12,864 bases of DNA, from the NCBI GenBank assembly GCA_002309425.1, contig DBXD01000079.1, positions 15,723-28,586 of the forward strand, written 5' to 3'. The stretch's first letter is position 1, and the number at the start of each line of letters is the position of its first letter. The translations under genes and the position numbers were made by a program. This document shows positions 4,240 through 11,221 of the stretch, in pieces. The notes under the pieces were generated by a model. The model worked only from the letters and a program-made list of their open reading frames with translations. It had not been told where the DNA came from and did no database searches. This DNA is from Cyanobacteria bacterium UBA1221. GTDB taxonomy: Bacteria > Cyanobacteriota > Vampirovibrionia > Gastranaerophilales > Gastranaerophilaceae.

Positions 4240-6348
4240 ATGAAATCACCGCTTGAAAGTATTAAGCAATTAATAAAAAAAACATGGTCTAAAGCCCCTT
4301 CAATGGCAAGCAGAGATTTGCTTGAATTGTTTCATACTTCACCGCGACTTGATGCGGTTAGGCTTATCGCGAGTAAATGTGCAAGCACAGAACTTTATTT
4401 GTATGACAAAGTAGAATACAGAAAAAACAAGAACAAAGCAGAGATAATTGAAAATCACGAAATCTATAATCTGCTTGAAAATCCGTGTCCTGCCGACAAA
4501 GATTTGACCGGCTGGACTATCCGTTATTTTGTTTTCGCTTGTTATAAATTGGTCGGTGAAGCATATCTTTTGAAAGTTCGTGATAAAAGAAATAAAATAA
4601 TAGCATTGCAGCCGATTGCGCCTTCTTGGGTTGTTCAGCAACCGACAGTTAATAATAAATACTGGGAGATTTATCCTTTTGGAACCGCGGGCGGTAATAC
4701 AATTGTCGTTCCTGTTGAAGATGTTATCAGCTTTAAGGACATTGACTTAAACGACCCTTACGGAAGGGGAAGGGGAACAAGTGAAGCAATCGGCGATGAA
4801 ATACAATCGGACGAGTACGCGTCAAAATACGCAAAAAATCTTTTCTTCAATGACGCGACACCTTCTGCAATTATTTATGCCCCGAACGGAGATAAAGAAA
4901 CTGCGGACCAGATAAAAAAGACATGGATGCAGAAAATGGCGGGAATGTTCCACGCTAAAGAGCCTATGGTTTTAACGGGTGAAGGTGCAAAGTTTGAAAA
5001 AATATCTCAAAGCCCTACAGAACTTGACTTTGTAGAAAGCCGAAAGTTTTTAAGGGACAACGCAAACGAACACTTTAGAATTCCGCCTGAAATTATGGGT
5101 ATTCTCGAGAACTCAAACCGTTCAACAATCGATTCTGCATTTTATCTTTTGAATAAAAATGTACTTTCTGATGATTTACGAATGTTTGAGCGAGTAATTA
5201 ACAATCAGTTACTTTGGGAAGATTACGACAAAGAAAGAAAGTTAGTTTTACATCACGAAAACACAATCGAAGAAGATGTAGAGCAGAAATTAAGAATCGT
5301 AAACGAAGGACTTGCGCGCGGTGCTTTGACTGTAAATGACTGGCGCTCTGCTATGGGTTATGAGCCCGACGAAAAAGGTGGAGATGTTTATCTGCGTTCT
5401 TTCGGGGCGGTAGATGTTCCGTTCAATTCAGAGCCGATTGAACTTCCTGAAGAAGAGCCGACAGAACAGATTGAACTCCCGGAGAGCAACGAAGACAAAG
5501 AATTTGAGAGTAAAAAAAAAGAGTATCAGTCTAGATACAAGGTTTTAAATTCGGATGCAGACAAAGAGCGCCACCGTAAAATCTGGAAAACTTTTGACGC
5601 AAGGGCGACAAGCATTGAAGAGCCTTTCAGAAAGTCAATGATTAAAGCGTTTACAAAGCAGAATGAACTTGTAAACGATGCAATCAAGGAAGCGGTCAAA
5701 AATAATAAGGATGTCGGAACGGAAATCGAAAACCTTTTTGATAATAAAATGGACGAAGCCTTGAAGCATACTTTAGCGGGTGCATTTATAAACGGCTTGA
5801 CAGTCGGTGCGGAGCACGGGCAAGAGCTTTTAAACAAAAAAGGTTACAAAGAAATAAGCGATAATGTCAGACGCCTTTTCAATTTGTGGGTAGATAATTA
5901 CGGGCTTGAATTGTGCCGTGATATGAACAACACTACAAAAAAGAAACTGCGTAAGGTATTGGCAGAAGCCGTCTTTGAAGGTGACAGTATTCCAGACAAG
6001 ACAAAGAAACTGATTGAAGCGTCAGACGGAATGTTTGAAGATGACAAGAAATGGCGCGCGACAATGATTGCAAGAACGGAATCCTGTTCTACAATGAACG
6101 CGGGCGCAAATGAACTGTACAAGTCGGAAGGCATAAACTATAAAGAATGGATATCAGTACAGGACGACAGAACGCGCGACAGCCATTTAATGATGGACGG
6201 CGTTGTAGTTCCTATTACAGATAAATTTGAAGTGCCAGCTTTTGGCAATACGGAAGGCGGCGCGCTCTCATATCCCGGAGATCCTGCGGGACCCGCGGGA
6301 CAGACCATAAATTGCCGTTGTACAGAAGCCCCGTTCGTTATGATGTAA
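4240..6348 (+). CDS. Portal protein fused to Mu F-like/SPP1 gp7-like head morphogenesis domain
   Basis: This 702-aa protein joins two functions that are usually separate genes. Residues about 1-390 look like an HK97-family portal, the ring through which DNA enters and leaves the head. Family-like stretches are SPRLDAVRLIASKCASTELY near the N-terminus, VISFKDIDLNDPYGRGRG, and FRIPPEIMGILENSNRSTID. An acidic linker (about 395-425, IELPEEEPTEQIELPESNED) leads into a helical region and then a Mu F-type domain: MIARTES (609-615), GINYKEWISVQDDRTRDSHL and the cysteine pair NCRC (691-694) near the end. Mu F/gp7 proteins assist head assembly, and some are carried into the capsid. The start has AAGGAGA 10 bases upstream and its own promoter. 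The fused frame is continuous with no stop or internal start suggesting two genes. Confidence 0.92.
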   Translation: MKSPLESIKQLIKKTWSKAPSMASRDLLELFHTSPRLDAVRLIASKCASTELYLYDKVEYRKNKNKAEIIENHEIYNLLENPCPADKDLTGWTIRYFVFACYKLVGEAYLLKVRDKRNKIIALQPIAPSWVVQQPTVNNKYWEIYPFGTAGGNTIVVPVEDVISFKDIDLNDPYGRGRGTSEAIGDEIQSDEYASKYAKNLFFNDATPSAIIYAPNGDKETADQIKKTWMQKMAGMFHAKEPMVLTGEGAKFEKISQSPTELDFVESRKFLRDNANEHFRIPPEIMGILENSNRSTIDSAFYLLNKNVLSDDLRMFERVINNQLLWEDYDKERKLVLHHENTIEEDVEQKLRIVNEGLARGALTVNDWRSAMGYEPDEKGGDVYLRSFGAVDVPFNSEPIELPEEEPTEQIELPESNEDKEFESKKKEYQSRYKVLNSDADKERHRKIWKTFDARATSIEEPFRKSMIKAFTKQNELVNDAIKEAVKNNKDVGTEIENLFDNKMDEALKHTLAGAFINGLTVGAEHGQELLNKKGYKEISDNVRRLFNLWVDNYGLELCRDMNNTTKKKLRKVLAEAVFEGDSIPDKTKKLIEASDGMFEDDKKWRATMIARTESCSTMNAGANELYKSEGINYKEWISVQDDRTRDSHLMMDGVVVPITDKFEVPAFGNTEGGALSYPGDPAGPAGQTINCRCTEAPFVMM

Positions 6349-6371
6349 ATTATTTTAAGGAGATATAAATT

Positions 6372-6953
6372 ATGAGTAAAACAATGTTAGACAAAATCGG
6401 AATTGTTGGCGATGCAAAGACCGCTTTTAATAGGCTCGGAATTGATACACTTGCGGTTGTCTGTATCGGTGGCACAAATGGAACAGCCGTAAAAGTTCAG
6501 CACTGCGACACAGTAGGCGGAAGTTATGAAGACTTCAAAACGCTTGATAGCGGACACGCAGATTTGAACAAAGGATTTACATTTTCACTTGAAGGAGCAA
6601 AGAAGTTTGTAAAAATTACGGGGTGTGATGTTGCCGTCGGAATTGTCGGCGATTGCAATTATGATGTAAAGGATGTAACTTATTCTGCCGTTGCTCTTAC
6701 TGATGTAGACCTTGAAAACAACAAGACCGCAACAATCAATGTTTCAACTTATTCTGCACCCGTTGAAATTACACCGACAGAAGGCAAAGACGGAATGAAA
6801 AAAGCAACAATTACATTGTCAAATATTCCTGCCATTGAAACTTCAAAAGCCGTTTCAATTGACGCTTCAACATATACAGAGCCGATTGAAATAGTGCCGA
6901 CAGAAGGCAAAGACGGCGTTGCAAAAGTCGTCGTTACATTGACAGGGCTTTAA
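6372..6953 (+). CDS. Probable head-associated structural protein with two C-terminal beta repeats
   Basis: A 193-aa protein not recognised with certainty. The N-terminal part (about 1-100; TAFNRLGIDTLAVVCIGG, then VGGSYEDFKTLDSG, GAKKFVKI and VAVGIVGD) resembles the 93-aa protein encoded just after the capsid gene. The C-terminal part holds two copies of a roughly 35-residue repeat: TINVSTYSAPVEITPTEGKD, followed by KKATITL, and SIDASTYTEPIEIVPTEGKD, followed by AKVVVTL. At DNA level the two share a 20-base identical block ending each GKDG segment. Such repeats are beta-rich and occur in phage surface or decoration proteins. The gene has AAGGAG upstream and follows the portal by 23 bases. Its place before the protease suggests a capsid-associated or decoration role, which is inference from position and repeats. 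Confidence 0.72.
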   Translation: MSKTMLDKIGIVGDAKTAFNRLGIDTLAVVCIGGTNGTAVKVQHCDTVGGSYEDFKTLDSGHADLNKGFTFSLEGAKKFVKITGCDVAVGIVGDCNYDVKDVTYSAVALTDVDLENNKTATINVSTYSAPVEITPTEGKDGMKKATITLSNIPAIETSKAVSIDASTYTEPIEIVPTEGKDGVAKVVVTLTGL

Positions 6954-6966
6954 TCGGGGGTAAAAA

Positions 6967-7719
6967 ATGAAACTTGAAAAAGGCATTTTGAATAAAAAAG
7001 ATGTTTCTATCATTACCGAAGATTTAGGAGATAGAAGCGTACAGTTTACGATCTCTAAAGAAGTTGTTGACAGAGATGGGGACATTCTGCGCGCTAACGG
7101 TGTAGATTTTTCTAACTATATGAAAAACCCTGTTTTCTTGTCATTCCACAATTCAAGAGAATTTCCGCTTGGTAAAGTAACTAAGTTTTGGGTAGAAGGT
7201 AATGCAGTTAAAGCGATTGTTTACTTTCCGCCGATTGAAGAACTTTCTACAAATCCAGAGCAGGCAAGTGAAAAAGCAAAACTCGTTGATTTTACATATC
7301 ATTGTTACAAGACAGGAATGCTCAATGCCGTATCAGTAGGGTTTATCCCACTTGAATGGATTGAAACAGAAAATGGCTTTGACATTCTGAAATGGGAACT
7401 TTTGGAATTTTCTGCCGTTGCTGTTCCTGCAAATCAAGACGCAATTGCCGAAGCCGTAAAATCATTCGGGGATGATTTTGTAAAGACTTTTATCGTTAAA
7501 GACGGAAGAAGAATTTCTGCAAGTACAAGAAAGGTTTTAGACGCAATTAAATCATGCGGTGATGAAATCGAGAAGTGCAGAAACGACTTAAAAAAGATTG
7601 TATCTACAATGAATGAACTGCTTGCAGAGCTTGACGATGTAGAAGAAGAAGTAGGCGATACAGTTGAACTTCCAGAAAGCGAAGATGATAAATCTTTTGA
7701 ACTTCCTGATATTGAATAA
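6967..7719 (+). CDS. Prohead protease (HK97 family, S78/U35)
   Basis: A 250-aa serine protease of the herpesvirus-assemblin fold that cleaves the capsid scaffold domain and itself during head maturation. The N-terminus reads FTISKEVVDRDGDILRANGV. Likely catalytic residues are His61 (FLSFHNSREFPLGK) and Ser123 (LNAVSVGFIPLEW). The conserved closing strand LLEFSAVAVPANQDA sits at about 145-159. After it comes a coiled-coil-like, acidic tail (about 185-250) ending ELPESEDDKSFELPDIE, longer than the bare protease core and perhaps a scaffold-like extension. The start has a GGGGG site. The gene follows the 193-aa protein by 13 bases and precedes the capsid gene, as expected. The acidic tail motif resembles the portal linker. 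Confidence 0.93.
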   Translation: MKLEKGILNKKDVSIITEDLGDRSVQFTISKEVVDRDGDILRANGVDFSNYMKNPVFLSFHNSREFPLGKVTKFWVEGNAVKAIVYFPPIEELSTNPEQASEKAKLVDFTYHCYKTGMLNAVSVGFIPLEWIETENGFDILKWELLEFSAVAVPANQDAIAEAVKSFGDDFVKTFIVKDGRRISASTRKVLDAIKSCGDEIEKCRNDLKKIVSTMNELLAELDDVEEEVGDTVELPESEDDKSFELPDIE

Positions 7720-7725
7720 GGATTT

Positions 7726-7754
7726 TTGACAGATTAATTTTTATGTTGTAATAT
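7726..7754 (+). promoter_or_regulatory. Consensus sigma70 promoter upstream of the 57-aa membrane protein
   Basis: A perfect TTGACA at 7726-7731, a 17-base spacer and TAATAT at 7749-7754 (4 of 6). Transcription should begin near 7761, just before the AGGGAG ribosome binding site. The 16 bases 7716-7731 match 4167-4182 exactly, including the overlap with the upstream TAA stop. Confidence 0.72.
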
Positions 7755-7778
7755 ATCGGACATAGGGAGATTAAAACT

Positions 7779-7952
7779 ATGAGTAAGAAAGTTTACAATC
7801 TTGTAGTTGCAATCATCGGCGGTGTTTCTACAATCGCAGTCGGTGTTGTAACATTTATCAATCCTGCTTATGCAGTAGCAATCAACGCATCAATCGGAAT
7901 TGGTGCAACCGCAGCCGTTGAAATCTGCGGACAGTTTGTAAAAGCAGAATAG
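7779..7952 (+). CDS. Small holin-like membrane protein (57 aa)
   Basis: A short gene from ATG 7779 to TAG 7950-7952 encodes 57 residues. After MSKKVYN comes a hydrophobic segment (LVVAIIGGVSTIAVGVVTFI), a break at NPAYA, then a second hydrophobic, small-residue-rich segment (VAINASIGIGATAAVEICG), ending in QFVKAE. Two short membrane spans with a charged N-terminus resemble small holins or other phage membrane proteins. The ribosome binding site AGGGAG lies 9 bases before the ATG. The gene has its own consensus promoter and is followed by a hairpin, so it forms a tiny transcription unit inside the head genes. A holin role is plausible but no lysin lies nearby, so another membrane function is equally possible. 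Confidence 0.75.
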   Translation: MSKKVYNLVVAIIGGVSTIAVGVVTFINPAYAVAINASIGIGATAAVEICGQFVKAE

Positions 7953-7961
7953 GTGAAAATG

Positions 7962-8004
7962 CCCGTCACACCATAAAGAATTATCGGCTTTATACCGTGA
8001 CGGG
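7962..8004 (+). terminator. Long hairpin after the 57-aa gene, possible weak terminator or mRNA-stability element
   Basis: CCCGTCAC (7962-7969) pairs perfectly with GTGACGGG (7997-8004). Inside, ATAAAG (7973-7978) pairs with CTTTAT (7988-7993), separated from the outer stem by a symmetric ACC/ACC internal loop. The stem is strong, but only TTCATT follows rather than a clear T-run. A role as a weak terminator, a 3' processing or stability element, or a protein-binding RNA is possible. Confidence 0.5.
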
Positions 8005-8048
8005 TTCATTAGTAAAGTATCATTGCAAAAGTCTTGTAATGTATTTTA

Positions 8049-8054
8049 TATAAT
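8049..8054 (+). promoter_or_regulatory. Possible -10 element of a capsid-gene promoter
   Basis: A perfect TATAAT lies 49 bases before the capsid start, within TTTTATATAAT. At 17-18 bases upstream there is no good -35. TTGCAA (8023-8028) is 20 bases away, longer than usual. A separate promoter for the very abundant capsid protein would make sense after the hairpin at 7962-8004, but the -35 is weak. The rest of the 151-base gap holds no other recognisable gene. Confidence 0.35.
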
Positions 8055-8103
8055 AGTCGGAAGTATCGACAACAAATAAACAATAGCATAGGAGAAATTT
8101 ATT

Positions 8104-9408
8104 ATGGCTATGGAAATGAAAGAATTGGAGCGCATCATTGACGAGCGCTCTGCTAAACAGATTGAATCTGCAAAAGAAACAATCAAGAAAGAATTGGGTT
8201 CTGTGCCACAGGAACAGATTAACGAAGCCGTTGCAAAAGCCGTAAAGGAAATTGAAGCAAAGGCAGAAAAAGACAAGAACGACAATGTTGCTTATCTTGA
8301 AGCATTCAAAGAAGCAGTTTCTGGAGATGTAAAATCAAACGAATCACCAGTAACAATTGTTAATCAGATGCTCGCTTCTGCTATCCGTGCAATGAATAGC
8401 AAGGACTACCGCTCAATTAAGCAGGTATCGGACGAAGAAATTCTTGCACAGGCAAAGAAAGATTTTGCAAACTCAAAAGGCTTGCACAAAATCCTCTCTA
8501 CAAAAGCAGTAAATGCGGGAACACCTTCTGACGGTGGTTTCACGGTTCCACTTGCATTCTCAAGTGACTACATCGATGCACTTCTTGCAAACACTCTCAT
8601 TGACAAACTCGGCGTGCGCCGCGTTCCACTTGTACACGGGAACCTTTCTATTCCTAGAATGGACGCAACATCTGCTATCTCTTGGGGCGGTGAAGAAACA
8701 ATCGGCGATACAACACAGCCAAAATTTGGCGATGTTAATATGCGTGCAAAGAAACTCTTTGCAAAGTCGGCTATCACAAATACAGTTATCCGCGAAAGCG
8801 GGGTAGATGTTGAAGGCTGGATTGCAGAAGACCTTTTCCGCAATGCAAAAATTGCTCTTGATGTTGCAATGCTCAAGGGTACGGGATCACAGTATCAGCC
8901 GCTTGGTCTGAAGAATACCGCAGGCGTTCAGATATCAGGAACATCAACTACTGCATTCGGTGTAGATACTCCTAACGATATGGAAGCACTTCTTGAACAG
9001 GCAAATGTTCCAATGGAAAATGTAAAATGGTTGCTCTCTCCAAAAGGTAAGGCTTGGATTAAGTCTGCAAAGTTTACAACTGGTCCTTTTGCGTGGGCTA
9101 CAGAAATGGCTACACAGAAAACACTTAACGGATATGAGTTCCTGACATCAACATCAGTTGATTATACAAAAGCAACCGCACCTGCTTCTGATTATTCTGA
9201 TTTCTGGCTCGGTGACTGGTCACAGTTACTCTTTGGTATCTCTAAGGATATTTCTATCGAAGTATCTCGCGAGGGTACATTCCAGAGCAACGGACAGACA
9301 ATCTCTGCATTCGACCGTGATTTGACACTCGTTCGCCTTATCACAGAAGTAGACTTTGCTTGCCGTCATCCAGAAGCATTCCTCTGCGGAACCTACTCAC
9401 AGGCATAA
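8104..9408 (+). CDS. Major capsid protein (HK97 fold)
   Basis: A 434-aa major head protein. Residues about 1-130 form a charged, coiled-coil-like delta (scaffold) domain (MKELERIIDERSAKQIESAK and the lysine/glutamate-rich stretch after it). A likely maturation cleavage zone lies near STKAVNAG (about 132-139), just before the conserved start of the mature fold (TPSDGGFTVPLAFSSDYIDA). The body has family-like segments: IPRMDATSAISWGGEE, AIALDVAMLKGTGSQYQPLG and the closing FDRDLTLVRLITEVDFACRH. The order protease then capsid supports this, since the upstream protease would remove the delta domain. The start has AGGAGA about 8-9 bases upstream. Codon use is strongly biased (GCA, CTC, CTT), in keeping with high expression. 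A clear terminator follows the stop. Confidence 0.96.
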   Translation: MAMEMKELERIIDERSAKQIESAKETIKKELGSVPQEQINEAVAKAVKEIEAKAEKDKNDNVAYLEAFKEAVSGDVKSNESPVTIVNQMLASAIRAMNSKDYRSIKQVSDEEILAQAKKDFANSKGLHKILSTKAVNAGTPSDGGFTVPLAFSSDYIDALLANTLIDKLGVRRVPLVHGNLSIPRMDATSAISWGGEETIGDTTQPKFGDVNMRAKKLFAKSAITNTVIRESGVDVEGWIAEDLFRNAKIALDVAMLKGTGSQYQPLGLKNTAGVQISGTSTTAFGVDTPNDMEALLEQANVPMENVKWLLSPKGKAWIKSAKFTTGPFAWATEMATQKTLNGYEFLTSTSVDYTKATAPASDYSDFWLGDWSQLLFGISKDISIEVSREGTFQSNGQTISAFDRDLTLVRLITEVDFACRHPEAFLCGTYSQA

Positions 9409-9414
9409 CGAAAC

Positions 9415-9456
9415 GCGGGGTTTTACGCCCCGCAATGTCTTTTATATTTTATTTTT
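9415..9456 (+). terminator. Intrinsic terminator after the major capsid gene
   Basis: GCGGGG (9415-9420) and CCCCGC (9428-9433) form a GC-rich stem with a seven-base loop, followed within a few bases by a T-rich run (CTTTTATATTTTATTTTT). It begins 7 bases after the capsid stop codon. A partially effective terminator here would keep capsid mRNA more abundant than the connector genes that follow. Confidence 0.8.
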
Positions 9457-9469
9457 AAGAGGTGAAAAA

Positions 9470-9751
9470 ATGACACGCTCAAAATTATTTGAACAAGTAA
9501 AATATGTAGCTTGCGGAAACACAGCCTTTGCAAAGGGTGGTGCAAATTCTGCAATCGTTGTAGCAAGTGCAGGAAGCAAAAAAATTCAGACTTGCGCAAC
9601 ATCGGGCGGCGATTATGTTGACTTTGCAAACCTTGATGAAGGTGTAAACAACATCGACATTTCGGGCGCAAAGGCATATCTTAAAACAAACGATAGCGGC
9701 GCCGTTGCCGTTCTCGGTGATTACGGTGTAGACCCTGTAAGCAATTCTTAA
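9470..9751 (+). CDS. Small head-associated protein, possible decoration protein
   Basis: A 93-aa protein starting at ATG 9470, which has AGAGGTG just upstream. An open frame extends further 5', but that part crosses the terminator and the capsid gene and is not real. The sequence contains TAFAKGGANSAIVVASAG, SGGDYVDFANLDEGV and ISGAKAYLKT, ending in VAVLGDYGVDPVSNS. The same order of elements (TAF, GG-Y-DF-LD-G, GAK, VAV-GD) occurs in the N-terminal half of the 193-aa protein before the protease, so the two are probably paralogous. Its position after the capsid gene and its beta-rich look suggest a head decoration or stabilising protein. This is inference and no named family is recognised. 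Confidence 0.72.
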   Translation: MTRSKLFEQVKYVACGNTAFAKGGANSAIVVASAGSKKIQTCATSGGDYVDFANLDEGVNNIDISGAKAYLKTNDSGAVAVLGDYGVDPVSNS

Positions 9752-9767
9752 AAAAAGGCGGTTGTAA

Positions 9768-10409
9768 ATGTCGATGCTTTGTAAATTGTCAGATGTAAAA
9801 ACTCTCTTGAATATATCCGCAGAAGATACAGCGCAGGATGCGAAACTTACTTTGTTAATCAAAGAAGCGTCTTCGATGATTGAATCATATTGCGGTTATT
9901 CTTTCGGGCGCGATACATATACGGACGAGATACAGGCAGAAAACAACCGCCAGCTATTGCAGTTAAATCACTTCCCGTTGCAGAGCGTTACAAGCGTTTC
10001 TGTCGGCGGAACTGATATAACAGATTTTAAACTCTTTCCCGAATATTCGCGCTGGGGTCGTATATACCGCGGGTTAGGTTGGGGCGGAAAGGCTTATACA
10101 AGAGGATTTACGCACGATATTGTATCGGGTGTGTGGGATGTTAAAGTTACATACACCGCAGGTTATTATTTGCCTAACGATACAGATTATGTTGAAGGCA
10201 AATCTGATTCTTTGCCTTATGATATTACAAGTGTATGTTTGAAACTTGTTGAACAGTCATACAATTTTGATGTAATGGGTGCTAAAGGCTTGAAGGGTCA
10301 TACAGAAGGTCATATTACTGATACATATTCTGATGATGCGAATATTATCGGACTTTCTGAAAGCGCAAAAAAAACACTTGCAAGATACTGTTATTACGGG
10401 GTTGCGTAA
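9768..10409 (+). CDS. Head-tail connector (adaptor) protein, HK97 gp6/SPP1 gp15-like
   Basis: A 213-aa protein with the usual opening of phage connector adaptors: a helical LSDVKTLLNI stretch, then an AEDTAQDAKLTLLIKEASSM helix and IESYCGYSFGRDTY. The segment LLQLNHFPLQSVTSVSVGG follows, the typical beta hairpin region. The middle includes a VTYTAGYYLP segment, and the C-terminus is a helix (ITSVCLKLVEQSYNF) with a variable tail. These proteins form a ring under the portal and seal the neck. The start follows the previous stop by 16 bases with AGGCGG upstream. The stop overlaps the next start (TAATG). At 213 aa it is longer than the shortest family members, with extra residues around 80-130. 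Confidence 0.85.
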   Translation: MSMLCKLSDVKTLLNISAEDTAQDAKLTLLIKEASSMIESYCGYSFGRDTYTDEIQAENNRQLLQLNHFPLQSVTSVSVGGTDITDFKLFPEYSRWGRIYRGLGWGGKAYTRGFTHDIVSGVWDVKVTYTAGYYLPNDTDYVEGKSDSLPYDITSVCLKLVEQSYNFDVMGAKGLKGHTEGHITDTYSDDANIIGLSESAKKTLARYCYYGVA

Positions 10410-10798
10410 TGGTCAGATTCTTTAATGCAAAAATTGAAATCTGGGCAGAGCAGAATGAGATTGACGAATCGGGCGATGCAATAACAGAGTTTGCAAAAGT
10501 CGGAGAAATTAAAGGCGATGTACAGCCGCATACTCTGACGGAAGATGAGATAAAAGCATACGGCATTTCTGAAAGCCGCGGAAATGTCAGACTGTTTTTA
10601 TATAATGGTTATTACGAAAATATCAAGTCGGGCAACCGGGCAAAGGTATTTTCTGATTTTACCAATAAAGATGAATGGTTTAACATTCAACCCGTCAATG
10701 CGTGGTCAAGGCACGGCGAATGCCTTTTAATTCCTGTAGAGAATGAAGACTTTACAGAGCCGACGCCCGAAGAAAACGAAAACGAAGAAGGCGAATAA
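10409..10798 (+). CDS. Head closure protein (head-tail joining, SPP1 gp16-like)
   Basis: A 129-aa protein starting MVRFFNAKIEIWAEQNEIDE, followed by an EIKGDVQPHTLTEDEIKAYG segment, a pattern typical of phage head-tail joining proteins that form the stopper ring below the adaptor. The short beta-barrel-like fold ends around residue 112 (NIQPVNAWSRHGECLLIPVE), after which there is a highly acidic tail (PTPEENENEEGE). It overlaps the adaptor stop by one base and its own stop directly abuts the next start, so translational coupling across the connector genes is likely. The function comes from order and sequence style. The acidic tail may be specific to this phage. Confidence 0.85.
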   Translation: MVRFFNAKIEIWAEQNEIDESGDAITEFAKVGEIKGDVQPHTLTEDEIKAYGISESRGNVRLFLYNGYYENIKSGNRAKVFSDFTNKDEWFNIQPVNAWSRHGECLLIPVENEDFTEPTPEENENEEGE

Positions 10799-11221
10799 AT
10801 GGACGGATTCGACAAAGGTGTATCGGAAGTTTTGAAGGCGATGCAGAAATTGCAGAAAGGCGTTATGGAAGACGAAAAAAAGTTTGTTACAATGTCTTGT
10901 GCCGAAGTTGAAAAAACTGCAAAGTCTTTGATGCGTGACACCGTAGTGAATCCCGATGTAGCATACGGAAAGAAAAAACATCACCCGTCATATCCGGGCG
11001 AAGCACCTGCCCCGGATTCGGGCGATTTAATGCGGTCCGTCACTCACGATGTAGAGGTGAACGGCGATGAGGTTACGGGTCATATCGGCAGTATTGCAAA
11101 GTATGCGCCATATCTTGAATATGGAACAAGCAAAATGAAACCGCGACCATTTTTAAGTACGGCACTTATTAAGTGTCATACTTTTATATCTAATTTGCAC
11201 AGGGAGATTTTCGGCAAATGA
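10799..11221 (+). CDS. HK97 gp10-family neck/tail protein
   Basis: A 140-aa protein with the hallmarks of the HK97 gp10 family: an N-terminal helix with many charged residues, AKSLMRDTVVNPD, then a proline-rich turn (HPSYPGEAPAPDSGDLMRSV) and the closing IAKYAPYLEYGTSKMKPRPF, where YAPYLEYGTSKMKPRPFL is the family's signature. Members sit between head closure and tail terminator proteins in the neck region. It begins immediately after the head closure stop (no gap) and overlaps the next gene by four bases (ATGA). Length is typical. Confidence in the family is high; its precise structural role is less certain. Confidence 0.9.
   Translation: MDGFDKGVSEVLKAMQKLQKGVMEDEKKFVTMSCAEVEKTAKSLMRDTVVNPDVAYGKKKHHPSYPGEAPAPDSGDLMRSVTHDVEVNGDEVTGHIGSIAKYAPYLEYGTSKMKPRPFLSTALIKCHTFISNLHREIFGK

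Noticed and set aside
7953..8103. Small RNA gene or further short coding sequence in the protease-capsid gap
   Set aside because: Only the hairpin and a -10-like element are visible; no start codon with ribosome binding site opens a credible frame.
8513..8876. Alternative plus- and minus-strand open frames within the capsid gene
   Set aside because: Both are shadows of the strongly biased capsid coding sequence.
9356..9469. Upstream extension of the 93-aa gene into the capsid gene
   Set aside because: It would cross the capsid 3' end and the terminator. ATG 9470 has a good ribosome binding site and gives a sequence matching the paralogue.
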